Assembly: GCA_937907455.1 (NCBI GenBank)
Contig: CALESQ010000091.1
Coordinates: forward strand, 1-30,803
DNA: 30,803 nt
From: an uncultured Caldilineales bacterium
Lineage (GTDB): Bacteria > Chloroflexota > Anaerolineae > JAAEKA01
Direction of reading: 5' to 3'
Positions 7,460 to 13,922 of this stretch are shown piece after piece. A model generated the notes under the pieces. The model was given only the letters and a program-made list of their open reading frames with translations, did no database searches and was not told the DNA's origin. Every line of letters begins with the position of its first letter. Position 1 is the stretch's first letter. Both the position numbers and the translations under genes were made by a program.

Positions 7460-7489
7460 GAATTGACAATTGAGAGTTGAGAATTGAGA
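7455..7489 (+). repeat. Five tandem heptamers of type ATTGAGA
   Basis: The units at 7455, 7462, 7469, 7476 and 7483 read ATTGAGA, ATTGACA, ATTGAGA, GTTGAGA and ATTGAGA. The array begins inside the last codons of moaC. A complementary stretch TCAATTCTC at 7526-7534 could pair with GAGAATTGA at 7479-7487. The style resembles short tandemly repeated sequences known from cyanobacteria. Confidence 0.75.
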
Positions 7490-7568
7490 ATCACCTATTC
7501 CTTCGTTTCGCACCCTAACCGTTTATCAATTCTCTAATTACCATTACCCATTGCTTCTCCTTCCGCCT

Positions 7569-8312
7569 ATGCTCACTCTTCGCATTCGCCTTTTTGCTTC
7601 CCTGCGTCAGGCCGTCGGCCACGCCGGCTTGACGCGCACCCTGCCCAACGGCGCTACCGTGGCTGATTTGGTGCAGCAGCTTGCTGCCGAGTTTCCGCAG
7701 TTGCCGCAGGCTGCCGGCGCGCTCTACACCGCCGTAAACCGTGTCTATGCTGACCCGACCACCCCCTTACATGATGGCGATGAAGTGGCGCTTTTTCCGC
7801 CTGTCAGCGGTGGTGATTCTGCGCCCGCATTGTTTGAAATTACTACCGCACCCCTTTCGCTGGATGATGCGGCGCAGCGCGTGGCTGGCGTTAGCCGTGG
7901 TGCCGTCGCCGCTTTTTCTGGCTTGGTGCGTGGCGAAACCGACCGCAACAGCCCGTATGCCGCGGTTCCGGCGACCCCGCACGGTGACCCTGCCCGCTAT
8001 CTTCATACTGATTATTTGGAGTACGAAGCCTATATTGAGATGGCTGAAGCCGTGCTGGCGCAGATCGGCATGGAGGTGCAGGCTCGCTGGCCGCAGATCG
8101 AGGCAGTGAGCATCGTGCATCGTATTGGCCGCGTTGAGGTGGGTGAACCCAGCGTAGTCATTGCTGTAGCCGCTGCCCATCGTCGTGGCGTATTCGAGGC
8201 CTGTAGCTACGCCATCGAGCGGCTCAAGGCTATTGCACCCATCTGGAAAAAAGAAGTAAGCGCTGATGGTGAGTGGTGGGTAGAAGGTCCGTATCACGCT
8301 AACTTAACATGA
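7569..8312 (+). CDS. moaX: MoaD-MoaE fusion, molybdopterin synthase
   Basis: One 247-residue chain joins both subunits of molybdopterin synthase. Residues 1-82 are a ubiquitin-like MoaD ending in FPPVSGG; residues from about 85 onward are MoaE, with GAVAAFSGLVR, the dimer-side LEYEAYIEMAEAVL, VSIVHRIGRVEVGEPSVVIAVAAAHR and the active-site region AIAPIWKKEV. MoaD must normally end in a free Gly-Gly to be adenylated and thiocarboxylated. Here the Gly-Gly is internal, as in mycobacterial MoaX, so cleavage after G82 would be needed. The ATG at 7569 is preferred over a TTG 18 bp upstream because MLTLRIRLFASLR is the usual MoaD start. moaC lies 109 bp upstream. Confidence 0.93.
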   Translation: MLTLRIRLFASLRQAVGHAGLTRTLPNGATVADLVQQLAAEFPQLPQAAGALYTAVNRVYADPTTPLHDGDEVALFPPVSGGDSAPALFEITTAPLSLDDAAQRVAGVSRGAVAAFSGLVRGETDRNSPYAAVPATPHGDPARYLHTDYLEYEAYIEMAEAVLAQIGMEVQARWPQIEAVSIVHRIGRVEVGEPSVVIAVAAAHRRGVFEACSYAIERLKAIAPIWKKEVSADGEWWVEGPYHANLT

Positions 8313-8334
8313 CCATTGCTTTCCGGTTCCTTCT

Positions 8335-8614
8335 CCCTCACCCCCGGCCCCTCTCCCCACGGGAGAGGGGAGCGAGAACCGATCCTTTCTCTTCCTTCCG
8401 GTTCCCTCTTCCTTTGGGAGAGGGGGTAGTGTGCGACTTTCGGTTGAATTACAAGAGCCGGACAATAAATGGTTGCGGTTCAGAGAACGAAGCGCTCTCA
8501 GGCGCTCTCCGAAAGCCCCGGCAGGGGCTTCGTGGCTTGAGACACCGAATTCGCTTGGGTGGCAACACATTTCAACCGAAATCCATACACAACCAGAGAG
8601 GGCTAGGGTGAGGG
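8335..8614. repeat. Palindromic intergenic repeat element
   Basis: The outer arms CCCTCACCCCCGGCCCCTC (from 8335) and GAGAGGGCTAGGGTGAGGG (8596-8614) are imperfect inverted copies of each other. Inside are a perfect 10-bp hairpin (8348-8357 with 8361-8370, loop CAC) and another 7-bp hairpin AAGCCCC-GGCA-GGGGCTT (8513-8530). A partial internal duplication of TTCCGGTTCC plus a GAGAGGGG block occurs at about 8320 and 8397. It has no credible gene and resembles a non-autonomous, dispersed palindrome family. The 10-bp hairpin directly after moaX could also stop transcription. Confidence 0.6.
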
Positions 8615-8637
8615 CAAGCTGAGGGCCTAACTCGCTT

Positions 8638-8665
8638 TTGCCTCTCCCTCTCCCTATGGTATAAT
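8638..8665 (+). promoter_or_regulatory. rnpB promoter
   Basis: TTTGCC (8638-8643) is followed after 16 bp by a perfect TATAAT (8660-8665). TGG directly before it makes an extended -10. Transcription would start near 8672, about 30 bp before the mature 5' end of the RNase P RNA. Confidence 0.75.
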
Positions 8666-8703
8666 CTTCCGGTTAGCAGTTGCAGCACCTTGACAACAGG
8701 AAT

Positions 8704-9128
8704 AACAAGCTGGAGAGTCGTCGCTGGCTGCGCCTAGCGCGGTCAGAGGAACTTCCCGACTCCCGTCCCGCACCCGCGGGAAGGTTGCCTCACGAAACAG
8801 CAAGTGAGGGCGTTGCACCATTATCGTGCAACGACTACAACCGCAACAGAAAGCAAACCCGGCACAGCCGCCTTGCGTGGCCTGTCAGGGCTGAAACGGT
8901 AGGGTAAGAGCCTACCAGCGGCGGCAGTAATGGCGTCGGCTGGGCGAGCGTGCAACTGGGAGCAAGGCGAGTGGGCCGGGCCTTTCGGGGTTCGGTCTCG
9001 TCGCAGCAGGAACGGCGCAGCCAGATCACACCTGGTCAGCCAGGACCGGCCTCAGAGCTGCCGGCTTGTCCGCAGCTCCGAGAGACAGATGACGGCATCA
9101 ACAGAATCGGGGGTACATCCAGCTTGTT
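8704..9128 (+). ncRNA. rnpB: RNase P RNA, catalytic subunit
   Basis: The RNA is about 425 nt. Its ends, AACAAGCTGG (8704-8713) and CCAGCTTGTT (9119-9128), form a perfect 10-bp P1 helix. The 5' strand of P4 reads GAGGAACTTCCCGACTCC, close to the bacterial GAGGAAAGUCCGGGCUCC. Its unusual TTCCCGA pairs with TCGGGGG near the 3' end, so the change is compensated. The conserved core CAACAGAAAGCAAACC, then GGCTGAAACGG-TAGGGTAAGAGCCTACC, and GGAGCAAGGC follow in the right order. It releases 5' leaders from tRNA precursors, and a tRNA-Leu gene follows 5 bp later, perhaps on the same transcript. Exact ends are inferred from P1. Confidence 0.95.
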
Positions 9129-9133
9129 TTCAA

Positions 9134-9217
9134 GCCGACGTGGCGGAATTGGCAGACGCCCCAGACTTAGGATCTGGTGACCGCAAGGTCGTGGGAGTTC
9201 AAATCTCCCCGTCGGCA
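9134..9217 (+). tRNA. tRNA-Leu, anticodon UAG
   Basis: The 84-nt class II tRNA has acceptor strands GCCGACG (9134-9140) and CGTCGGC (9210-9216) and discriminator A. The anticodon arm CCAGA-CTTAGGA-TCTGG gives anticodon TAG. A variable arm of the class II kind (around GACCGCAAGGTC) and a T arm with GTTCAAATC are present. CCA is not encoded. Phage-like genes begin six bases further on, which marks this tRNA as the probable integration site. Confidence 0.97.
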
Positions 9218-9223
9218 CTGCGT

Positions 9224-9454
9224 ATGATGAATAATACACTTGCTCGCTGGGGTCAGGCTCCTGACTGGCTGTCGCTCGCAGAGGCGGCGCAGCTGATGGG
9301 ACCTGACTATGACGTTGACCGCATTGCCGCACTGGTTGCCAGCGCGACTGTTGTCGCGCAATGTGATCGAGTCGGAAAAATCAGCTTGGCGCGTCACCAA
9401 GAATCTATCTGGACGCAGCAGGTGGAGACGCGCAAAAGACGTACTCGCGTGTAA
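9224..9454 (+). CDS. Small putative helix-turn-helix protein, excisionase-like
   Basis: The product has 76 residues. The segment WLSLAEAAQLMGPDYDVDRIAALV…DRVGKISLARHQESIW resembles the small winged HTH of excisionases and MerR-like regulators (W-L-T-x-x-E-A-A, then a glycine-lysine turn). Such a protein right next to the integration site would fit a recombination directionality factor. It starts 6 bp after the tRNA without a Shine-Dalgarno, so the start is uncertain (ATG at 9224 or 9227). The tail is basic (TRKRRTRV). Confidence 0.5.
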   Translation: MMNNTLARWGQAPDWLSLAEAAQLMGPDYDVDRIAALVASATVVAQCDRVGKISLARHQESIWTQQVETRKRRTRV

Positions 9455-9468
9455 CTGAATAAAAAACG

Positions 9469-9500
9469 ACCTGGTACAGTGTTGGAGCACTGTACCAGGT
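9469..9500 (-). terminator. Strong hairpin, minus-strand terminator
   Basis: A perfect 13-bp stem (9469-9481 with 9488-9500, loop TTGGAG) is followed on the minus strand by CGTTTTTT. It would stop leftward transcription coming towards the tRNA. On the plus strand no T tract follows. Confidence 0.65.
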
Positions 9501-9527
9501 CTAACCGTAGCAGCCGAGGGTACCGGC

Positions 9528-9569
9528 GCTTTAGCTGGATGAATTATACACAATTCGTGCAGCTAAAGC
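9528..9569 (+). other. Long imperfect hairpin in non-coding DNA
   Basis: GCTTTAGCTG (9528-9537) pairs with CAGCTAAAGC (9560-9569). After a short mismatch, GAATT pairs with AATTC around an ATACAC loop. Together this gives an almost continuous stem of about 17 bp. It lies between two other hairpins and does not resemble a terminator by itself. Confidence 0.55.
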
Positions 9570-9578
9570 AACACGCGC

Positions 9579-9608
9579 AGCCCCCGGTTCGCCGGGGGCT
9601 GCTTTTTA
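9579..9608 (+). terminator. Intrinsic terminator
   Basis: AGCCCCCGG (9579-9587) and CCGGGGGCT (9592-9600) form a perfect stem with a TTCG loop, followed by GCTTTTTA. It ends the transcript of the small HTH gene or of a structured RNA encoded in 9455-9600. Confidence 0.9.
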
Positions 9609-9626
9609 TTTGGCACGAGGTGCGAG

Positions 9627-10013
9627 ATGCAAAATATACTGAATATGCCAGTTCAGGTGGATGTTTTGGAGGTTGATATACTGGGAACAGTGCCGGTGGT
9701 GGAGTGCAGGATGTTCGATGGACGCCAGACATGCGCGCCGGTATTGTTGTATTTGGCAGGTGTGAACGATGGCCGCCCGACTGACTATGCCGATTGTGCT
9801 TCTTATCGCGCCGGCCAGTGTGGACGCGGTGGTCACAACGTGACGTGCGCATTTTTGGAACCGGACACCGCTCCTGTCTGGGCGAAGGCGGCAACGTGGC
9901 GGCTGTTGCTATTGCCCGATGGCACAACAGCGGCCACACTGGCCAGCACCGCGCCTGATATAGCGCGAGACCTGGGGGCGAAAATTTTCGGCGCAGAGGT
10001 GGTCGTACCATGA
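9627..10013 (+). CDS. Phage protein of unknown function with several cysteines
   Basis: The product is 128 residues and I do not recognise it. The middle holds cysteines at CRMFDGRQTC and DCASYRAGQCGRGGHNVTC, which could bind a metal. There is no signal peptide or membrane segment. The start is supported by GAGG about 9 bp upstream, and it follows the terminator at 9579-9608. The stop overlaps the start of the ATPase gene (ATGA), so the two are translationally coupled and probably work together. Confidence 0.75.
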   Translation: MQNILNMPVQVDVLEVDILGTVPVVECRMFDGRQTCAPVLLYLAGVNDGRPTDYADCASYRAGQCGRGGHNVTCAFLEPDTAPVWAKAATWRLLLLPDGTTAATLASTAPDIARDLGAKIFGAEVVVP

Positions 10014-11203
10014 ACCTCTACGGCGCACGATATGACTCTCATATCCTACACCAGATCGTCAGCCTCGAACTGCGCGCCCACAACGTGAACGCCGCCGTCA
10101 CACTCCCGCGCGACCTGCCGCAGATCTGGTCGCTTCTGGCGCGGGGCGCATTCGGTACAACGCCGCAGCAGGTGCGACGTCTGGCTGACAGCCTCGCGGA
10201 AAAAACAGGGGTCGAGGCCGCCAGCATTCACCAGACCGCTCAGGGCCTGGTGATCGTGCTGGCAAAACCCATCGCTCTGCGGCGTGCGCTCACGCCCGAC
10301 TTCCTGCTGCGCAGCGTCGTTGCCGCACAACGCACACTCTCACCCCTGGCCGTGCCGGTCGGTTTGAGCATTTTGGGTGAGCCAGTTCTGCTTGATCTGG
10401 CTGACCCCAGCAGCCCGCACGCGGCGATTCTGGGGGCAACCGGCAGCGGTAAATCGGAGCTGGGCCGTTGGCTGATGTGGTGGCTGGCGCTGCGCAACGG
10501 ACCAGCCGTGCGGCTGGTGACCTACAGTCCCAAGCGCGACCATGACGAGCTGCATGGTCTGGCTGCGCTGGCTCACCCACCGCTACGCTCGATCAGCGAG
10601 GCACGGCGTCTGCTGGCCTGGTTAATCAACGAGCTCGACCGTCGTATGCAGAGCGGCGAAAGCAACCCGCCAATCGTCGCGCTATTTGATGAAGTGCCGC
10701 TGCTCATCAAATACGCGCCAGAGGCCGACGCAATGCTGGATAGCATCGCCGCAGCCGGTCGTGGCGTTGGCATCCATCTGGTGCTCACATCGCAGCAGGC
10801 GACCAAAGACAAGGCCAGCGCGGCAATGGACAACATGCCAGCCCGCCTGGTGGGTCGGGTCGCCAGTGGCACGTTGGCATATGTAACCAGCGGCAAAAGC
10901 GGCACAGAGGCTGACAAGCTCCTGGGTCGCGGCGACTTCTACCTGGTGCGCCACAACGCGGTGCGCATCCAGGCACCGCTGCTGCAGGCAGACGATTGGC
11001 GACGCCTGACCTACGGAGACCAAGCAGAACTGGATATGCCCGTCGCGATAGAGATTGAGCCACGCCGTGGCGGCTCCGGCTGGAACGCTGCGGACGTAGA
11101 CGAAGCCGCCGTACGCGCCGCATTCGCCGCTGGCGCAGGCGTGCGCGAGGTCATGGCCGAGTACAGCATCGGCTACAGTCGCGCCAAGCGACTACAAGAT
11201 TAA
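10010..11203 (+). CDS. FtsK/HerA-type DNA-translocating ATPase
   Basis: The 397-residue protein has a Walker A motif GATGSGKS at about 142-149 and a Walker B motif IVALFDEVPLL with the aspartate near residue 227. Between and after them it has the FtsK/SpoIIIE pattern (AAAGRGVGIHLVLTSQQATKD, MDNMPARLVGRVAS). The N-terminal 130 residues are not a membrane domain, so it is a soluble pump. The C-terminal part AAVRAAFAAGAGVREVMAEYSIGYSRAKRLQD looks like a small winged-helix segment, comparable to the gamma domain of FtsK. This family drives DNA transfer in conjugative elements and chromosome segregation. Since a separate terminase packages phage DNA here, its job is probably plasmid-like maintenance, DNA entry or transfer. 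That is inference. Confidence 0.88.
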   Translation: MNLYGARYDSHILHQIVSLELRAHNVNAAVTLPRDLPQIWSLLARGAFGTTPQQVRRLADSLAEKTGVEAASIHQTAQGLVIVLAKPIALRRALTPDFLLRSVVAAQRTLSPLAVPVGLSILGEPVLLDLADPSSPHAAILGATGSGKSELGRWLMWWLALRNGPAVRLVTYSPKRDHDELHGLAALAHPPLRSISEARRLLAWLINELDRRMQSGESNPPIVALFDEVPLLIKYAPEADAMLDSIAAAGRGVGIHLVLTSQQATKDKASAAMDNMPARLVGRVASGTLAYVTSGKSGTEADKLLGRGDFYLVRHNAVRIQAPLLQADDWRRLTYGDQAELDMPVAIEIEPRRGGSGWNAADVDEAAVRAAFAAGAGVREVMAEYSIGYSRAKRLQD

Positions 11204-11214
11204 GGAGGCAAAAC

Positions 11215-11673
11215 ATGGCACGCATAGGTGCAGGCTTAGCATTGATCTGTATCATTCTCGCGGTCGTGCTGTTCGGCGTGCTGAGCCAGATGCTCAGCAC
11301 AGTGGGCGAAGCGCGGGTCTACCACGACCTCAGCGCGTGGATACTCATGGTCACAGTGCTGGTCGGACTAGCAGTGCTGGCGCGCGTCGTGCTGACCGGC
11401 ATCGCCAAGGTCACCGTCAGCCGCCACGCTCACAAGGCGCAGCCGGTGCAGCGCGAAACCGTCATCAGGGAACGCGTACTCGACGGTCGCATCTCCCACG
11501 CGCCGCAACTCATAAACGTCGAGCGACCGGCAAATTTTGGCAGCCTCTTCCCTGACATGGCTCGCGCAGCCATGCAGAGCATTGCCCCCGGGCAGACCGA
11601 AGGGCTGCAGACCTACGATGTGACCGAATCGAGCGACGTCTGGGCGGGTTTGTCGGAGCTATTTTCGGACTGA
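11215..11673 (+). CDS. Membrane protein with two helices, unknown function
   Basis: The 152-residue product has two hydrophobic segments, about residues 5-25 (AGLALICIILAVVLFGVL) and 42-65 (AWILMVTVLVGLAVLARVVLTGIA). A charged, soluble C-terminal region of about 85 residues follows. A strong ribosome binding site (AAGGAGG) lies 7 bp before the ATG, and the gene follows the ATPase by 11 bp. A membrane partner for the FtsK-like pump is a natural guess. I do not recognise the family. Confidence 0.8.
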   Translation: MARIGAGLALICIILAVVLFGVLSQMLSTVGEARVYHDLSAWILMVTVLVGLAVLARVVLTGIAKVTVSRHAHKAQPVQRETVIRERVLDGRISHAPQLINVERPANFGSLFPDMARAAMQSIAPGQTEGLQTYDVTESSDVWAGLSELFSD

Positions 11674-11686
11674 TTTATGGTTATAG

Positions 11687-11756
11687 TGTTGTTGTTGCTG
11701 CTGTTGGACGCTTTCAAATCGTGCACAAAAGGAGCGCAGCAGCAGCAACAACAACA
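11687..11756 (+). repeat. 17-bp perfect inverted repeat made of CAG/CAA triplets
   Basis: The left arm 11687-11703 (TGTTGTTGTTGCTGCTG) is the exact reverse complement of the right arm 11740-11756, with a 36-nt loop. The right arm abuts the AAGGAGGA ribosome binding site of the next gene. In the RNA, the hairpin would stand directly before that site and could modulate translation. Both arms are low-complexity triplet runs. Confidence 0.8.
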
Positions 11757-11768
11757 AGGAGGAAAAAA

Positions 11769-12008
11769 ATGGGTCAAATGGTGTGGTACAAACAGGACAT
11801 CGAAAATATCCTGCGCGGCGTTGAGCGCTCCGTAGTACTGACCGTGCAGCAGGTCAGCGCAGACGATCAGACCACCCTCGCGTACATCGCTGGAGTTCAG
11901 GCCGCACTCAGTGCAACCGCTGAGATTTTTGGCATCCCTCTCGCGCTCGGCGGCAGTAACTCAGTGCTACCGCCAGCAGTCACTGGCGGACAACGTTACA
12001 GGAGATGA
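11769..12008 (+). CDS. Small phage protein of unknown function
   Basis: The 79-residue product has no recognised domain. The N-terminal half is a probable helix (QDIENILRGVERSVVLTVQQ). I chose ATG 11769 because AAGGAGGA precedes it at good spacing. A GTG at 11721 in the same frame would add a 16-residue extension (HKRSAAAATTTRRKK) coded by the repeat arm, which looks like chance. It follows the membrane protein and precedes a likely transcription break. Confidence 0.65.
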   Translation: MGQMVWYKQDIENILRGVERSVVLTVQQVSADDQTTLAYIAGVQAALSATAEIFGIPLALGGSNSVLPPAVTGGQRYRR

Positions 12009-12038
12009 TCGCCGCAGATGTCAGGAAATTGTAAGTGT

Positions 12039-12061
12039 CTACAATATCGATTGTAGGTTTT
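12039..12061 (+). terminator. Weak intrinsic terminator candidate
   Basis: CTACAAT (12039-12045) and ATTGTAG (12050-12056) form a perfect 7-bp stem with loop ATCG, followed by GTTTTGC. The stem is AT-rich, so termination would be partial. It ends the ATPase operon. Confidence 0.45.
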
Positions 12062-12075
12062 GCTAATGACCTGCT

Positions 12076-12096
12076 GCGATAAGGGATTATTATCGT
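12076..12096. promoter_or_regulatory. Dispersed operator-like inverted repeat, site 1
   Basis: GCGATAA-N7-TTATCGT, one mismatch from the perfect palindrome GCGATAA-N7-TTATCGC. It lies in the gap between two transcription units, 30 bp upstream of a likely promoter. Confidence 0.65.
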
Positions 12097-12126
12097 AACA
12101 AAAGGGGATGGTTTTTTGCGCAGTAC

Positions 12127-12155
12127 TTGAAAACGCATCTTGAGTGTGATAGACT
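12127..12155 (+). promoter_or_regulatory. Promoter candidate for the methyltransferase/packaging genes
   Basis: TTGAAA (12127-12132), a 17-bp spacer and TAGACT (12150-12155) form a fair sigma-70 promoter. It lies 42 bp before the ATG at 12198, after a probable terminator and operator-like site 1. Confidence 0.5.
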
Positions 12156-12197
12156 GTGAGTGTTGATTGTGAAATTTACGTTCTGACGAGGTGTGAG

Positions 12198-12569
12198 ATG
12201 GATAAGGGTGTTATGTTGGTGATCGCTGTGCTGTGCGTGGTGATAGTTGGGATCATCGGGGGAATGTACCTGCGTAGATCGCTGCCAGCGAGTGTGTGGA
12301 TGGAGGTTCAAGCGGCGGCGCAGGCCATCCTTAATGCATTGCAAACTGTGGTGCACGAGGACGATGTGCGGGCACTGGCGGGTTATATCTACGACGAGAC
12401 GGTACTGCACAGCATTATCAGCCGACAGCAGTTCCAAGGATTTGTCTGGGACGTGGTACGCCAAATTATCAGCAGCGAGGCAGTGGCAATTCGGGGAGCG
12501 GGCAGTTTCGAAATACCTGTGTCGCCAGATGCAGCAACCCGCAGCTTTTCGTATAGCCAACATCACTAA
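12198..12569 (+). CDS. Small protein with one N-terminal membrane helix, possibly holin-like
   Basis: The 123-residue product starts with a membrane helix (VMLVIAVLCVVIVGIIGGMYL, about residues 5-25). A basic turn and an amphipathic soluble region of about 95 residues follow (VWMEVQAAAQAILNALQTVV…DVVRQIISSEAVAI). One helix plus a helical tail is the shape of LLH-type phage holins, but I see no diagnostic motif. The ATG at 12198 has GAGGTG upstream and is preferred over an in-frame start at 12156, which would put polar residues before the helix. Confidence 0.65.
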   Translation: MDKGVMLVIAVLCVVIVGIIGGMYLRRSLPASVWMEVQAAAQAILNALQTVVHEDDVRALAGYIYDETVLHSIISRQQFQGFVWDVVRQIISSEAVAIRGAGSFEIPVSPDAATRSFSYSQHH

Positions 12570-12626
12570 ACCCTGAAACGCAGCTAGCCGTGAGGGTCAA
12601 GTTCCGAATGTTCCGCTGGAGTCTAT

Positions 12627-13922
12627 ATGAACGCGCTTTTGAGTGAGCTGCGTGGGCATCCACGCAACTATAACCGACATAGTGAGGATCAGATTAAGCG
12701 GTTGATGGAAAGCCTGAAACGCTTTGGTCAGCCTAAGGAGATCGTGATCTGGGCGGTGGAGGCGGACGCGCCGCGACTGATCATCGCGGGGCATGGCCTG
12801 GTGGAGGCAGGGCTACGGTTGGGATGGGAGAGCCTGCGGGCAAGCGACATGACGGGCGTGTGGAGCGAAACGGAGGCATTGGCGTTTTTGGCAGCTGACA
12901 ATGAGCTGGCGCGATTGGCGGACCCCGACGAGGCTGCGTTGGCCCAGCTTGCAGCAGAGCTGAATAATGTGGATGAAGAGCTGGCTGCGCTGGCCGCAGG
13001 TACGAGTGGTCGCTTGCGTGATCTTTTGGCAGCGGCGGCCCATCGCGAGCAAGGCGACGACCCAGGAGCGGAGATGGATCGGGCCGAGGAACTGCGCGAG
13101 AAGTGGCGGGTTGAAGGTGGCCAACTTTGGCGACTGGGCGATCACCGGCTGATTTGCGGCGACTGTACCGATCCTGTAGTTGTAGATCGGGTGCTTGCTG
13201 GCGAACGTGCACAACTCGCAGTGACCTCTCCGCCTTATGGGGTTGGGAAGGCATACGAAAAGAAGGGTATTGAGACTTGGTTCGACACAGTACGTCCGTG
13301 TATTCGTATTCTTTGTGAACGCACGGCTGTGGTGGTTTGGCAGATCGGTGATCTGTATGCTACTGGCGGTCAGTTTATCGAACCAACAATGGCTTATTCA
13401 GTGACTATGTTCGGGGAGTGTGGTTTTCGCGTGTTATGGTTGCGCATTTGGGAGAAACAGGGCTTGAATTTCGGCGTTAGTCCGTACCATCTCGTGAGCA
13501 ATAAACCGGTGCAACAGTATGAGCATGTATTGGCTGTCGGAGTGGATGAGGGTGCCATCGAACTAAACGAATACGAATGGATCGTTGGCCTGGCCGGGCC
13601 GACGCATCGCTTTGTGCGCCGGTTGACCCGTCAGGAGCGACGCGAGTGGGGGTATGCTGGTGTGTGGAAAATCAACACGGTGCCAGTTAATGACGACCAT
13701 CCTGCGATGTTCCCGCTTGAACTGCCAGAACGATGCATCAAGATGCACAGCAATCCTGGAGATCTGGTGTTGGAGCCGTTTTCGGGTTCCGGCACGACGT
13801 TGATTGCCTGTGAGCGGCTGGGCCGTTATTGTCGTGCGGTCGAGCTGTCTCCTGCTTATGTGGCTGTGGCCTTAGAGCGTTGGGCGGTGATGACTGGACA
13901 AATGCCGGAGGTAATGGTGTGA
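12627..13922 (+). CDS. ParB-domain DNA methyltransferase 1 (SPPY type)
   Basis: The 431-residue protein has a ParB/Srx-like N-terminal domain (about 1-126: LSELRGHPRNYNRHSEDQIKRL, then IIAGHGLVEAGLRLGW), a linker, and a beta-class SAM-dependent methyltransferase. In the enzyme part, motif IV TSPPYG (about 200) precedes motif I LEPFSGSGTTLIACERLGR (about 382), the beta-class order. SPPY is typical of N4-cytosine enzymes, though some methylate adenine. There is no partner endonuclease, so it probably modifies phage DNA against host restriction. GGAG lies 5 bp before the ATG. Bases 12643-13005 are identical, except for one, to the start of the next gene. Confidence 0.9.
   Translation: MNALLSELRGHPRNYNRHSEDQIKRLMESLKRFGQPKEIVIWAVEADAPRLIIAGHGLVEAGLRLGWESLRASDMTGVWSETEALAFLAADNELARLADPDEAALAQLAAELNNVDEELAALAAGTSGRLRDLLAAAAHREQGDDPGAEMDRAEELREKWRVEGGQLWRLGDHRLICGDCTDPVVVDRVLAGERAQLAVTSPPYGVGKAYEKKGIETWFDTVRPCIRILCERTAVVVWQIGDLYATGGQFIEPTMAYSVTMFGECGFRVLWLRIWEKQGLNFGVSPYHLVSNKPVQQYEHVLAVGVDEGAIELNEYEWIVGLAGPTHRFVRRLTRQERREWGYAGVWKINTVPVNDDHPAMFPLELPERCIKMHSNPGDLVLEPFSGSGTTLIACERLGRYCRAVELSPAYVAVALERWAVMTGQMPEVMV
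12643..13005 (+). repeat. 363-bp direct repeat, copy 1 (ParB domain)
   Basis: Matches 13938-14300 at 362 of 363 positions; the one difference is T at 12695 against C at 13990. It covers nearly the whole ParB-like domain of the first methyltransferase and ends abruptly at the linker. Confidence 0.97.

Noticed and set aside
8930..9223. N-terminal extension of the small HTH gene through rnpB and tRNA-Leu
   Set aside because: The segment is RNase P RNA and tRNA; translation of these is not credible. The gene is taken to start at 9224.
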